Part shown: one piece after another, positions 1 through 12,789 of the stretch
How the letters are laid out: each line of letters begins with the position of its first letter
Position numbering within the stretch: the stretch's first letter is position 1
Origin: Sapria himalayana
Taxonomy: Eukaryota; Streptophyta; Magnoliopsida; Malpighiales; Rafflesiaceae
NCBI GenBank assembly: GCA_029783825.1
Contig: JAREIK010000343.1
Coordinates: forward strand, 868,001-932,000
Direction of reading: 5' to 3'
DNA length: 64,000 nucleotides
Notes under the pieces: generated by a model
What the model saw: only the letters and a program-made list of their open reading frames with translations
Database searches by the model: none
What the model was told of the DNA's origin: nothing
Translations under genes and position numbers: made by a program

Positions 1-870
1 TTAGATATTAATTATTGTTTCATTAATACATATGATAATAATAAAAATTTGAATATTTTGAGTTGATGAAAATCATATGAATTAAGCTATTTTGTGTTAT
101 TTAAGATGACACGTAATCTACTAATTTCTCTAATGTCTAGTATAGTATTTGAATCTATTTTTGTTGTTGTGGTCAATATTATTTCAGATAGGAGATTAAA
201 ATCATAATTGGATATTATAAAGATACTTGCATAGTTGAAGGACCAAGAAGATTTAAGATAAAATATATTAGGATAAAATAAAAGAGTTGCTGGCAGATGA
301 TGACTCATGAGACATCAAGATTAAAGATATTGATGTCACCACCGACGATAACTTTGGATGTATATATGATGATGATGATCTGTAACTGCATTCACACTAT
401 CATAATACAGATATTGATTAATGATGCTGACTCATGCTATTCTGGATTGTTTTTTTTACACGATATGATAATTTTTTTTTATTTTTTTATTTTTGTTGGT
501 TATGTTTCATATTATGTTATTTATCATAATGATACAATGTATACAAATTATTATTATTTTTTTGATAAATGTTATTTTCATTTTGTATAAATATAAAATT
601 ATAATTTCATATTATTTTAACTTTAGCACACATAATTATAAAATGATAATATCATTATATTTTCATTTGGGCACAACCCAACATGGCCAAACATGAACCG
701 ACATGAATCTACTTGGTATTCGGCAATGTCGGGCCTATTAAATTATTTGTCTTATTGTGCTAGCATAATATGATATTCATATCGTATCGTACTTGGCATG
801 ACATGATGACACAATTGTGCCACATAAAAATGGCCTGATCCGACATGACACGACCATTTTGAGACTTATA
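1..870 (+). repeat. Dispersed AT-rich repeat, copy D (partial), ending in a faded hAT-like tail
   Basis: Bases 1-260 read almost line by line like 60390-60620 and 23460-23720, and like the reverse complements of 2940-3320 and 19380-19680. Shared phrases include a run of TGATAATAA, a TAAGATGACA-type segment, a TATTATTTCAGATA-type segment and an AGATAC/CACTTGCAT end. The 5' part lies outside the window. Bases 660-870 are richer in CATG, GGCC and CGACATG and resemble decayed copies of the GC-rich hAT family. No protein-coding potential is visible; short open frames here come from AT-rich sequence. Confidence 0.6.
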
Positions 871-2400
871 ATTTATGTATATCAATGCCCTTGTGTAAAC
901 TACTAATACTAAAAATATTTCAAATCTCATTGAAAAATTTGATAACCAATGTATACAAGAGAGATTTTTATATGATGGGCTAGTTGGATTAGGGTTAATC
1001 TAGGAGTTTGGTGCTTTCATTCATAATATAGTAAAATTAAAATTGAGAAATAAAAAGTGAGTGAAAAAAGTGGTTCGTCTTTATAGGAAAGAAGTTCATC
1101 TTTATGTATCTTATTTGCTCATATAACATCATATTATAGACTATATGTTTTTTCACTTGATTGATGTAGTAGAGGGTTGTGGGTGAAAAAAGTGGATATA
1201 TGTTTTTTTTTTTGAGCAGGTATCAAATTTAATGTTTTTTGTAGGTAATTGTCATAATTTTCATGAATTTTTTGTTATATTGAATTTCAAAATAATTATT
1301 TATTTTTTATTTTTTTAGAATATAAACTTTTGTTTTTTAGAAAGATATAAATTTTTATTATAGATCTCTTCTTGGTGCAAGTATGTGCCTTCCTCGAATC
1401 AAAATATCTAACTAATAGTAAATGTCAAGGTAAATGGCTTCTTGCCTGGCACATTATCCTTATTTAAGTTGATTTGACTATTCTTTGATCTATTTTCCGT
1501 GATCATTGATCAATATCCCAAATCTTAAATATTTTTTTGTGTATCTTAGTATGTGAAAAGTTGTATCTATGTGAATCTATAATGAAGAATTTATGAAATA
1601 ATTAATTATATTTGATAGATAATCTTTCTTATGATTATTCGATATGTTGTAGAGTTAACTTGAAGGAGTTGAATCGGATAAGAAATTATTATATGTATTA
1701 ATCGGAGCATTTGTTGGAGTATAACTCAAAAAACTAATTTATGTACATGTATTAACTTTACAACTCTTCTATGATAAAATAATATCATTTGTGGAGTATG
1801 TCACATATATCTTTACAAAGTATGTGAGTACAAATATTTTTTGTCTAGAAAATATTAGAATAATTGACAATAAAATTATATAACTGAAGATATTTATTGA
1901 GTTTTATTATTCTTAATTAGTCATCATCCATAATAAGAATATCATTGATATATTCAATAATCAAAAATATTTTTTTGTTAGTATTCTTCTGGAAGAATTA
2001 AAAAAAATCATAATATGTGTATAAAATAAACGAGGTGGTTGTCTATAAAAATTTCACAAATTAAGTTCTCAAAGATTATTTTAAATTATATAATTCATTG
2101 TAATCTACTAACTATATTTTATTGTATTGCTTAAAACTCAGGTGGTTGCTTCATGTATATTTCCTTCTCAAGATTATCATAACAAAATAATTTTTATATC
2201 TAGTTAATATATCATTCATTCGCTAGATGTTTCTCGTGAAACATGAATTCATATAGAGGTCATATTGATCATTGGAAAAAAAATATTATGATAATCCATA
2301 CTAAACATTATTTTAAGTTTGGTTTTAAGATAATTTATATTTTCTTTTAGATGTCTTCACAGTGAATATTCATCCCAACCAATAATAAGTCTTTCTAAAA
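871..2400. other. Gene-free AT-rich DNA
   Basis: About 1.5 kb of AT-rich sequence with many stops in all frames and poly-T/poly-A runs. I see no gene, RNA gene or ordered repeat that I can support. Confidence 0.6.
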
Positions 2401-2664
2401 TAGAGGTGTCAAACAGGTTGTGTTGTGTTAGCATAGCTCATTTCTGTGAGATACGACCATGCTACCGTGCAGTGCCATGCTCGACATGAGAGGGTTCTCA
2501 TGTCATGCCTGAGGCATGGCATGAAAGAATTCTCATGTCGTGCCTGAGGCATGGCATGAAAGAATTCTCATGTCGTGCCTAGCATGACACTACAATCAAA
2601 TAGTTTTCTGGCCCAGCACGCATCAGATCAATTTTATTGCTAGTTTTTGGTGGGTTGACCTACA
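2401..2664. mobile_element. Decayed non-autonomous hAT element (faded GC-rich family)
   Basis: It begins with TAGAGGTGTCAAACAGG, a near-perfect copy of the terminal inverted repeat (TIR) of the younger elements in this window (TAGAGGTGTCAAACGGGC at 16725). The other end, near 2652-2664, reads GGGTTGACCTAC, a degenerate version of the expected inverted end. Inside are two tandem copies of a segment containing CTCATGTCGTGCCTGAGGC. Most CACG of young copies appear here as CATG. No clear 8-bp TSD remains. Confidence 0.55.
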
Positions 2665-2689
2665 ATTTTAAATTTTAATAATATTTTAA

Positions 2690-4210
2690 ATCGCATTCAT
2701 GACTTGACATCGTGTTTGGTTCATATTAAATAAAATATTAAAAAATTCATTTAATTTTAATAATGACATAAAAGCATAAAATGATGAATACGTGAATCAT
2801 AATGAAATAAAAAAATACCAAAAATAAAAATAATAATAAGTACAATTCAAATATTAAATACATTAATAGTGCATAAATCATAAAAAAATAATAAAAATAA
2901 ATAATCACTGGCATAGTATCACTATCATATAAGTCAAGAATCATTAATTGATGTATGTAGTATGGTATTGTAGATGCAGATACAAATTATCATCATCATG
3001 AATACGTCTGAAGATTTTATTAATGCTCTTAATATTTTTGATCACTATGTCCCATGAATCATTATCTGTCATTATCTCTCGTCTTTTTTTGAATGTTTAA
3101 CCTTGAATTTTTATAATTTTTCATTCATTCTAGTGTCTATATGATATCTAGTCTCAATCTTAATCTCCTATCTAAAATAATTTTGGTTTTCATAGAAAAA
3201 ATAAACTCTGATGCTATGCTAGACACCAAATAGGTTAGTAGATCACTTGTCATCTTAGATAGCATGAATATATGAATTCGTATGATTTTTACCATATTAA
3301 AATATCTAAATTTTTATTATTATCATGTGCTATGATGAAGTAGTAATTGATATTTAAGTACCGAGATAGTTTTTTCCTATTTGATGAATCATCCTATTAT
3401 TTTATCTTAAAAAATTAAATAGAAAATACATCATCTCTGAATATAATATCCATGTACATACTTGGGGTCTAACTATAACTATTATATTTAGTATCATAAT
3501 TTATAAATAAGTGAGTTAATTTTTTGTAAATGAATCATTTAGGTTAATGTATCTGATTTGTTTACGTGAATATATATATCAAAATATTTTTTATCTTTTC
3601 AATCATAATCTTAAGATTCATACATGCATCCAAACAATATTGAGTTAGAATGAAATGTCAGTATTTCATAAATTTGGTATCTATCAAAATAGACATATCA
3701 CTAAATGCATAGTAATCTCTATACTTACCAAATATACAACTAATATTGTATGTGTAACTAAGTGCAATGTAAATAGTGATAGTCTACATAGACGAGTACA
3801 TATTTATCATATCAAAGAAAATTTTTAGGAATTTTATAAAAGAAAGTCTTATATCATACAAAGAATCATAAATAATAAGCTCATTATTCTTATTATTGAC
3901 GTAGTTGGATATTATGTATTGGTAGCCAACACATGATTCTAACATAAATTAGGTATAATTTTAATGGTTTCTTTATTCAATTGAAATTTTTTCTTTCTTA
4001 GTCTTGCTGACAAATAAATATTGCTAAACTCATATTGTATAATAGGTATTTTAAGGTATTTTAGGTATTTCTTATTTTTTTTAATACAGGAGTAATAATT
4101 TTTATTCTGCCTATACTATCCGATTATGTGAAACTATTAAGTTAATTACTTGACTAGTTCATATATCTAATTTGAAATATCTCACCTATAAGCTTATCTC
4201 TGATAGTCCT
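2690..4210 (-). repeat. Dispersed AT-rich repeat, copy A (reverse orientation)
   Basis: The reverse complement matches copy C (22640-24190) over most of its length. Matching points: 3890-3945 (GTAGTTGGATATTATGTATTGG and its partner around 22900-22960), 4080-4200 (partner 22640-22750) and 3100-3350 (partner 23460-23720). The high-coordinate end is cut at about 4210, where hAT-transposase-related sequence begins. No coding frame. It may be the internal part of a large non-autonomous element; class unknown. Confidence 0.6.
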
Positions 4211-5322
4211 AATCAAAGTTATAAAAGGTATAAGCATAAGGCATGATATTTTTGTGTTCATGAGGTGTATGCCTCGAGGTATTAGGGCGTAAGTTTTTTG
4301 AGCATTACAATATATAATTAATTAATATTTAAAAATATATAAAATAAAATAGCATAAATAAAAATATGAAAATAATTCATTATAATTATTATATATATAT
4401 ATATACTAGTTCACTACTTTTATAAAAAAATCATAACAAAGTCATAAAATAGAAAATAGATTCAACTATACTGATAGTATCAAACTTTAACAAAAAGTCA
4501 TAACTAAGTCATAAAATAAGAATTAGAGTAAATTGTTTCAATTTAAATTTTTCTCTATGTGAATATTATCATCCTCATCAAATGTATTAAAAGTAGGAAA
4601 ATGTCCACATCCTTATTACATGTAAATCTTCATCTTCATCAATTAGTGTAAAATTAAATTCTCTTTTCCTTTGTCTTCGCTTGTATCTAGTATAAAGTAT
4701 TAATTAGATGTAAATATTATAAATTTTTTTATAATATTTACATGATACTTCATTAAGTTTATGATTTTAATTTTTGTGTACTTGGTATTTAATTAAGTTT
4801 TCTTTTGTATGAATATGAAGAAATCATTTGATACGATGATGCTTGAGTCTGTTAGAGGTTGAATGACACAACTTTAATAGCATTAACATTAAATAACTCA
4901 TCATCCTGAAGCTAACAAAGATTAAGGGAGAAGAGGGGATCTTCTTTTTTCGTAATCCACTCATCATCCAAATTAATTTTCACTATTAAAATCGGATTAA
5001 TATTTTATTTTTTTGTAAACTTCATTCTCACAATCTTGTGTTATACCTTACATATACTAGAGCATTCAATCTTTGATGTTCAAGTTTATTTTTTTTTGTA
5101 TGTATCTACAAAAAGTGAAATAAAAAAACTTACATGTTAAAATAAAATAAAGTTCTTTAACATTGAAATAAAAATATATGTATAAAAATTTACAAAAATA
5201 GAAATATTACCTATTTAATTATGTTCCAATTTCTTTCACATCCCAAAGCATTATAAGTAAGGTTTAAGGACTTGAATAGTAAATTTTTGCAACTCTGGTG
5301 TTAAACTTCCAAATAACATTCA

Positions 5323-6950
5323 TCAAATTGTAGGACTTATTAATGTTCTAGAATCTATTGTAATACGACTCTCAAAATCACTCATTACTTGATTAAATGA
5401 GTCTAACTGAATATTAGCTTTTAAACATTCTTGATAATCTAATATCTTATCTATGCATTCAAATAATTCCTTCTTTACTTCATCAATATTAGAGAACTTA
5501 TCTCTATACTGCAATTGAGGATTAAAATAGTAGAATGTTACATGTAAAGGTTGATGAAGCTGTGGAGTCTATCTTGCATTAATTTTTTTCTAAATTAGAC
5601 CATATTTTTTCTCAGTGTCTCCACAATTAAATATAATCTTTAAATCTATCATCTCATAAATATAACTCATGGATGGTCTTTCTTCTGAATAAATCTTTCT
5701 CAAGACACTAACTAATTGAGAAATGATCTTTAAATAAAAAGCAACATGATGCCAAAAATTTGTATCAAATAATATTATATTTCGAGCTTTTTTACCTTCT
5801 ATCTTGTTATCACATTTGCTTGAACACTATTTTTTTGAGAACATTACTATAAGAGCTTGTTTTTGCTTATAAAAATTTTGAAGAGTAAGAAATTAAGTAA
5901 CAAATCGTGTAATTGCTGAATAAAGAAAATTATGATTTTTTAAAATATTCTTATCAAGCTAAGAACCCAAGTATTGTCATATATGAATTTCACTATTTGC
6001 CTAGCTTAAGCAAGTGTAGTATCATGAATATTTATCTTTCTAATATCTTTCAACATCAAATCAATATAATATGTAGCACATAGAGTCCACCACAATTTTT
6101 TTTTTATAAATCTCATTTCAACATTCACATAATTAGATGCATTATTAGTGATGACTTGCACAATATTTTCCTCCATAATTTCTTCAATCATGTCATCAGA
6201 ATATTTGAATATCAATTCTTTATTTTTTATTGTATTAAAAGTATCAATTGATTTCATAAATTAAGTGCAAGCATGATTATTCACCAAAAAATTGATAAGA
6301 CATCTATTTTTTTTATCTATCCAATAATCCAACATAATTAAACATCCATATTATTTCTAAGTTTTTTTATGATCTTTTATAATAATACTTAGGTCATTCA
6401 CATCTTCTTTAAGAATTCATGTCTTCAATCCGTACATAGAGGCTTAAATCTAGGCTCAAATATACAATAACAACTATCATAAGAATTCAATAAGGATCAT
6501 TCACAGTATTGAATAATAGACTTTTTGAATACATAAACCTATCAATTTTTTTATACTTCCTTCATTTCTTCTTGTTTTTACCTTGAATTCAAAGTACTTT
6601 GATAAGGGTGTGAATTTGTAAATTTATTCATGGATCCCCTAGGGATAAGTTCCCCACCCCCGCTCCATAAGATATCTATTATTTTGAACAAGACACTCTT
6701 ATTCATTGAAGTTGCACTCATATCAATTTCTTGAAGCCATTCATTTTTTTTTTTTTTGGATTCTTAAAATTGGCCGATATCTCTTTGCATTCCAATTTAA
6801 CATTTTCACTAGCCCCTGGTGTATAGTTTCATATCATGATGAATTTCAGCTAAGTGATGTTTCAGTCTATTTTCCCCTCTCGCGCATCTTTAATTACAAA
6901 ATTTATATTTCAAATATTGTTCCCTGGAATTTTCAATAACATATTTCTAC
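5323..6950 (-). pseudogene. Dead hAT-superfamily transposase (BED finger, DUF659-like core, C-terminal part)
   Basis: Read on the minus strand, this region follows the order of plant hAT transposases. At about 6950-6790 a broken BED zinc-finger segment contains ENRLKHHLAEIHHDM. At 6257-6006 there is an 83-aa stretch with VQVITNNASNYVNV and LCATYYIDLMLKDI, the DUF659-type core signature (consensus VTDNASNY...C.AHC.DL.L). At about 5770-5610 comes FWHHVAFYLKIISQLVSVLR followed by SMSYIYEMID, the usual FW..V....PLV.VLR....MGYIYEAMD motif. At 5514-5323 comes YRDKFSNIDEVKKELFECID. The motifs lie in different frames separated by stops, so the gene is dead. I could not find its terminal inverted repeats, so kinship with the short hAT elements here is unproven. 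Confidence 0.85.
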
Positions 6951-6959
6951 ACAAAATCT

Positions 6960-9900
6960 TTTTTTAAATTTTTTGAATCGGAGGAACTAATTCTAAAAAA
7001 AATACTAATAATAATATTTATATTTAATTATATCAATATAATTGATTAAAAAATAATAATACGACATAATTAAAAGAAATTAAAAAATGAAATTCATAAT
7101 TTAAATTACTTGAATTGATTATAATTACTAATACATATGAGTATTTATATAAATTATTTGGGATGCTATTTTATTCATAAATTACTTGAATTGTTTATCT
7201 TTATATCATTTTTCACATTGTCTATCTCAGATGTCATAATTCATAATATCTTTCGAGAATGTATAAGCAATAAGTTAATCAAACTCAAACATCTAGTAGG
7301 ATATGTTATCATATAAGAGAAATCACATAGTCCATGCTACTTAATTGCAAATAAAGTATTTCTCGCAGTGTTTTGATCTTATAAATAAATGTTAATAAAA
7401 TAGAAAATAAAGTGAGACTCAAATTATTTAAAAAGAGTATTATTCATGGATAGGAGATTAACATGAGAAAGAAATAATGAACTCGGTTAAATGATGTCAT
7501 ACCCATTGGCTTCCGAGGCCTTATCATTGGCTATCACAATAATCAATGAATCAAAGAAAAAATATTAAAAAAAAAAAACTATTCATAATGTAGTATTCCT
7601 TCCTGAATTGATAATTCATCAATTTAAAGTGGTCGAATGATGAATCATAAGAGTTGTATTGCCCAAAGATTGGAAAGGGTTCGTTGATGCCCTATTGGAG
7701 AGGAATCTCAAATATGCTCCTCCAGCGTGTGTTGTAGTGAGAGAACTCTATGAGGACCCTCTGATAGATTTGATAGTTTGCCTGCCCTCTGGAAATAACT
7801 ATCAATAATTATTTCTAGTATAGTTCATTCTTTTCTAGTGTATTTACTAAACTAAGAGTCTTATATTCCTATGTTTGCTAGTAAATATAGAGCGAGATGT
7901 CTCTCTAATATCTCTCAATGTGTCTTGTATAAATTAAATTACTCAGTGATGTAACTTTGATATGATGGAAAGTTCTCAATCACTGAAAATACAAAATACT
8001 GGAGGCTCGTCGGATAATAAATATAAGAATATAATGCCGAGAAATCTTTCTATTTACTTCAATTTCTTTTAAATGTCGACTTCATTTGGAAATACCTCTA
8101 GGAGTTGCACAACAAATTGAGTGAATTATGTAAAATGAGTAAAAGTCTACTCGGACGCTCAAATTCCTTCTAGTCTCAGTTCAAAGAGTTGTGTAACTAC
8201 ATCATATATTGGTGTCATTCGAACTTAGTATAGTAATGTTAGTAACTCTTATAGTTTGATGAAGAAAAATTAAAAAAAAAAATGAGATCTAAGATGAACA
8301 AAATGAGATCATTTTTAACAAAATGGACTGTCACATAGTAATCAAAAGGCAATATTTTCTTTGTAGCTACTTTTATTATAAATAATCCAATAGGACATCA
8401 CACATTGTTGTATCAAAAATAAAGAGAGGCTTGCATAGTAAACTCTAGTCGCACCACAGTGCAAAAGTTTGTCAATTTTGGTCATTAACCAAAATAATAT
8501 TTTGCACACATCGGAAAAATCTTAATAACTCGAAATACTACAATTCACAATTCAAATGTCTCGGCGTAGTAGCCATTCAATGATGGTGATGGTGGCGCAC
8601 AATACCTTCTTCCTTCTACAACAACTGTGCGTGTATGTTTATTATGCCATGTAATGCCACGTGTGGTTGATGTCTAGTTGTGATGTACACTATGCAATGA
8701 GTTTTGTGTTGTGCTATGTAATGATTGTGCAATGATTGTGTAAGGCTTAACTTAAGTGAAAGTTATGATTAAAATATTATACGAAATGGGCTATTGAAGA
8801 GAAACTTCATTATCTAACATATGACTCTCTTAGTGATGACATGAAGGGGATCTAGCCGTTGATTGCTTCTTGATTACTTATTGCATGGCGACAATCTATT
8901 GATAGTATTCCTAGTAGAGGTATGATTACTTATTTCATAGTCAGATCCTTAGTGATCATATTTTTTCCTCCTGATTAGAAATTTATTGTCGTACTGTCCA
9001 ATACTTGTCTAGACGATGTAGTTGAATTGTATGAGTAATCATAAAGATCAGGTGGAGAGATATCTCATGCAACTTATTAGATTTTAATATTTTAATATTA
9101 GTTATAATAGCATTAATTTTAATATTTTAATATTACTTACTAAAATATTTTAATATTTTAGTTGAATTGAAACTCAAGATGATTTGAGATTTTTTATTAT
9201 TTTGATTTATGATTATATTCATTTTTATTGATTTTTTTTAGAAAAAATAAATTTTTTTTTAGTTATCTTATGAATTAGATCTTAGTTATTTTAATAAAAA
9301 TATCAAAATTATAAGAAATAATTATAATTTAAAATATATATCTAATAGCTTAAATATTTATTGTATCGATCATATGATCATTCACTAAATTCCCATGTTA
9401 GTAATTCCTTGCAAAATAGTATTGTAAAAAAATAAATATTTAATTAAAATAATTAGAATAATTATTTATGGTATAAGTGTACTAAGATATTTTTTATGAT
9501 ATGTGATTTTAATTGCTAATAATCTAATTAATTGAATGTATTATTCATTTTTTTATTATTATGTGTACAGGGGTAAAGCACACGTCGAGGATCATAGTTA
9601 TTTATAAAATTTTTTAAATCATTCATCTACTTGAGCAGATTAAATTATCAATAATTTTTTTCATAACTCTCAATTATGATTGTTAGAAATTGAGATATAT
9701 TATATTTAATCTAATATTTTACAAAAATACATAGCACATAAAATCATTGTCATGATAGAATCATTTTATTTTATAATATGTTATTTCATTTTATAATATA
9801 TTTAATCTAATATTTTATAATATTTTATTTTATAAAAATGTGTTATTTTATAATATTTAATCTAATATTGTCATGACATAATGTTTTATAATATGTTAGA

Positions 9901-10590
9901 TTATTTTATTTTATAGAGAAAAGATAGATGATAGAATCATTGTCATGGTTTATATTTTTATAGTAGATCAATTAGTCAATATATTTATGAAATATTTGAA
10001 AGTTTCAATTTTTTTTTTATATTTTTTTATTCTAAATATTTATACACTAGCTTGAAATGAGTATTATATTATATATTTATTTTATATTTATGATGGGAGT
10101 ACAAATTATGAGTTTGAATTTATTTTAATCATGTAGTTTCACGGTTTTGTTTTTCTATTTTTGAAATCTTTTTTATTTTTTGTTTTTTAAAATAAAAATT
10201 TTTGATGGTATTTAATGAAAAGTGTGTCTATGAGGGATGTGATATATTGCCCCACAGTCCTACACTCTTGCTAGAAATCTAATAATTCTTATGAGGAGAT
10301 TTTTCAAAACAATGTTGGAGATTCCTTCATGCTCGCTATGTTCTTGGATTCTTTGATGAGACAATATAATTGAAATTATACTCATAATTCTAAAAATTTC
10401 ATACTCTGTGCACGAGATTTTTGCTTACCATATCCTATAAGAAAGGATAATAGTTTAATATTGATAGAATTATCCCAAAAAATTAGAGAGATTATGTATG
10501 ATGAGATTTAAATCTATTACTTATTTCTATTAGGCAAAATTATTTATTATCGTACCAAGACATGACATCTTACTTATTGTTAAGAGGGTA
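6960..10590. other. Gene-free AT-rich DNA with unclassified relics
   Basis: About 3.6 kb of AT-rich DNA. Stretches around 7500-7800 and 8560-9060 have a more balanced composition and look like decayed transposon sequence, but I cannot assign a class. If the FANCJ gene at 11.4 kb is intact, this whole region would be intronic. I see no exon carrying helicase motifs on the plus strand. Confidence 0.5.
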
Positions 10591-10602
10591 CCAAATTATG
10601 CA

Positions 10603-11050
10603 TAGAGGTGTCAAACGGGACGTGCTGGGCCAGCCCATTTTTTTCAGGCCCAACCGTGCTTTTGTGTCGGGTCAGGCATGGTTTTGTGGGGTTCAACCTG
10701 GCACGGGCCCGTGGCACGATCCGCCGGGTTTGGCCCGGTCGGACCGAACCCTAAATTAAAAAAAATTAGTGTTTCGGCGCGCGTTGTAATGCCGATCTCC
10801 TAATTTTAGAAAATTAGGGTTTTGGCACTCCCGTATCCCTAATTTAAAAAAAAAAATTGATTTCGGCACGGTACCTTGCCAACGGGCCACGGTACCATGC
10901 ACGACACTAGGCCCGGTTGGCCTCGGCATGATTATTCCGTGGTTGGGCACGACATGAGCCCTGACACGGGAAATTTCCATGCTGGGCCAGCCCAGGCACG
11001 GCCAAATCGTGCCGGGCCTCGTGCCGGGCCGGGCCCGGTTGACACATCTA
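10603..11050. mobile_element. Non-autonomous hAT element (448 bp) with perfect TSD ATTATGCA
   Basis: The left end is TAGAGGTGTCAAACGGG and the right end is GGTTGACACATCTA, its inverted partner with one changed base. The 8 bases before (10595-10602) and after (11051-11058) are both ATTATGCA, the 8-bp duplication expected of hAT transposition. The outer parts are very GC-rich (GGGCCAGCCC, GGCCCGG, GGCACGG). The middle carries AATTAGGGTTT-like and CTAATTTAAAAA segments shared with the truncated copy at 49805. It has no transposase. It sits about 340 bp upstream of the first visible FANCJ exon. Confidence 0.92.
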
Positions 11051-11386
11051 ATTATGCATCATAGTAATAGCAAAGTAATTATTAACTCATGAGGATGAAC
11101 ATGATTCATCTTTGTTGAGTCATGATCATGACTCTTTCATCTCTAATTTTTTTTTTTTACATAATTTTATTATAACCAGCACATGCAACTTACAAGAGAT
11201 TAAAAAGCTGGCCGATTTGGGTCATAAAAAATTCAAAATCATAAAAAATTCTAAACTTTAAGTGCCGCTTTGCCAATTCTCTTATCTCATAAAATTCTAA
11301 ATTCATGTAGATACTTAGTATTTTCATTTATATTGACTGTTAATTTGATTTTTGGCTATTGATTGATACATTTTTTTTCCCAGCAG

Positions 11387-12789
11387 ATGAACGGTATCTC
11401 GAAGAGAGAAACAGGATGTACATATCAAAATGGGTGAGGAAATCTATCAGACAGTATGAGAGCTTTGATGTCGCACTGGAGGGATTAAAATCGTTTTTCA
11501 GAGATGCCAAGGAGCATGCTGCCATGGATGCTCCTCATCTCTCACAGAGTTGTGATGCTCATCCACAAACTAAGTCTCCTCCCAAGAGAGGAGGGTTCGA
11601 ATGCCATGCAGGAAGCAGAAAAAAGAAACTAGGCGACGACCCATCAGATAAATTTGCAGCAGATCTTGCCCAGCTGATGGAACATAACGTATCTGCTCTT
11701 CAATCTAATCCCCAAGATGGGGGAGAAGTGGTGCAGGCGTCTGTTCTAGTTGATGATTCTGATGGAGAAGACGATGAAGTTTTGGAGATCCAGTATGAAC
11801 TCACGAAAGAACCAAGGTGAGGGTGTTAATGATGGGTGGATGTGGCTTGTGTGGTTTCTGCTGTCGTCTCCTCCAAATGGTTTGTCTGCTTGATGCAGGA
11901 GCTCTGTGGCATCGTCCCATGAAGATCCTGAAGGAACAGCTATTGTGAGGGAAACACCACCCAGGATTCTGCCATGGTCGTTCTGTTCCAGCTCTGTGAC
12001 AGACGCCATTGCCGTGAGCTTGAATTCTGGAACTAAAAAGAGGAGGAATTCGATCTACTCAGCGTCTGTGAATTTTCCACGATGCGACGCTGACGGAGGC
12101 AGGACTGGGCTCGATCTGGACGACGACCACTGCTCTGACGCAGCCGATGAGGAATTACAGATTCGGTGCGTGGTCTGTAAGTGCCACTTGGGTCTGTCTG
12201 AAAATCATTTCGTCGTCACCGGCTCGCTCGCTGCTTCGTCGAAGTCACACTTGGTTACTCTTCTGAGAGAAAGACGCGACCATACCGATGAGAATAAGCA
12301 AGCTTCTGCGCCCGTTCTCATGGCGGACGTCTCCCTGCTTGATCACCGTGTCTGTCGCAGCGGGGCTGAAGCTGCTCCAGGACAAGGGGTTTGGTGCGAG
12401 GAAGACGGGTGTGTTTTCAGTTCCATCTTCTGCCCATCTTGCAGAGGATTCAACTGCGTCGGAGCCCAGATATTGGCAGCCGACGCGTCAAACATTGATT
12501 TGCTCAACAAGGTGGGTCGGTTCTTGGCTGTTTATTTTTCTCTGCCGCCCTCTGAGGGATTTGCTTCTTGTTCGTGCAGGCTGTGCTCTTTATTGATCGT
12601 CTTGAAGTTATTCGTCTCCGACCATCACACCCGCCATTAACAAAGAAGAAAGCGCAGGCCCATTCGCCGAAACTGGATGGGACTGATCCTGTCGACTCCA
12701 TTGATGGATGCTCTTCTCCGCCGCCTACCTCTGGCGGCTGGAGAGCTCCCAACTCGAAGTTCAGAAATTCGCAGTGTGTTCTGAAATAA
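11387..12789 (+). CDS. FANCJ: FANCJ/BRIP1-type DNA helicase, last three exons only
   Basis: Exons are 11387-11816, 11899-12511 and 12580-12789, with GT..AG junctions that keep one frame to TAA at 12787-12789 (about 418 aa). The first exon opens with (D)ERYLEERNRMYISKWVRK and then FDVALEGLKSFFRDAKE, which I recognise as the stretch after motif VI of XPD-family (Rad3-like) helicases of the FANCJ/RTEL type. FANCJ proteins are 5'-3' helicases for crosslink and replication-fork repair in the nucleus. Exon 2 carries a Cys-rich module (CVVCKCHLGL, then EEDGCVFSSIFCPSCRG), possibly metal-binding, which I recall from plant FANCJ C-termini. Of two candidate acceptors (11383/11386) the second fits an LDER junction. 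The Walker A, DEAH and iron-sulphur exons are absent from the window upstream, so the gene has either a very long intron or a lost 5' part. An open frame across a coding-like 1.4 kb with good splice sites argues against an old pseudogene. Confidence 0.75.
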
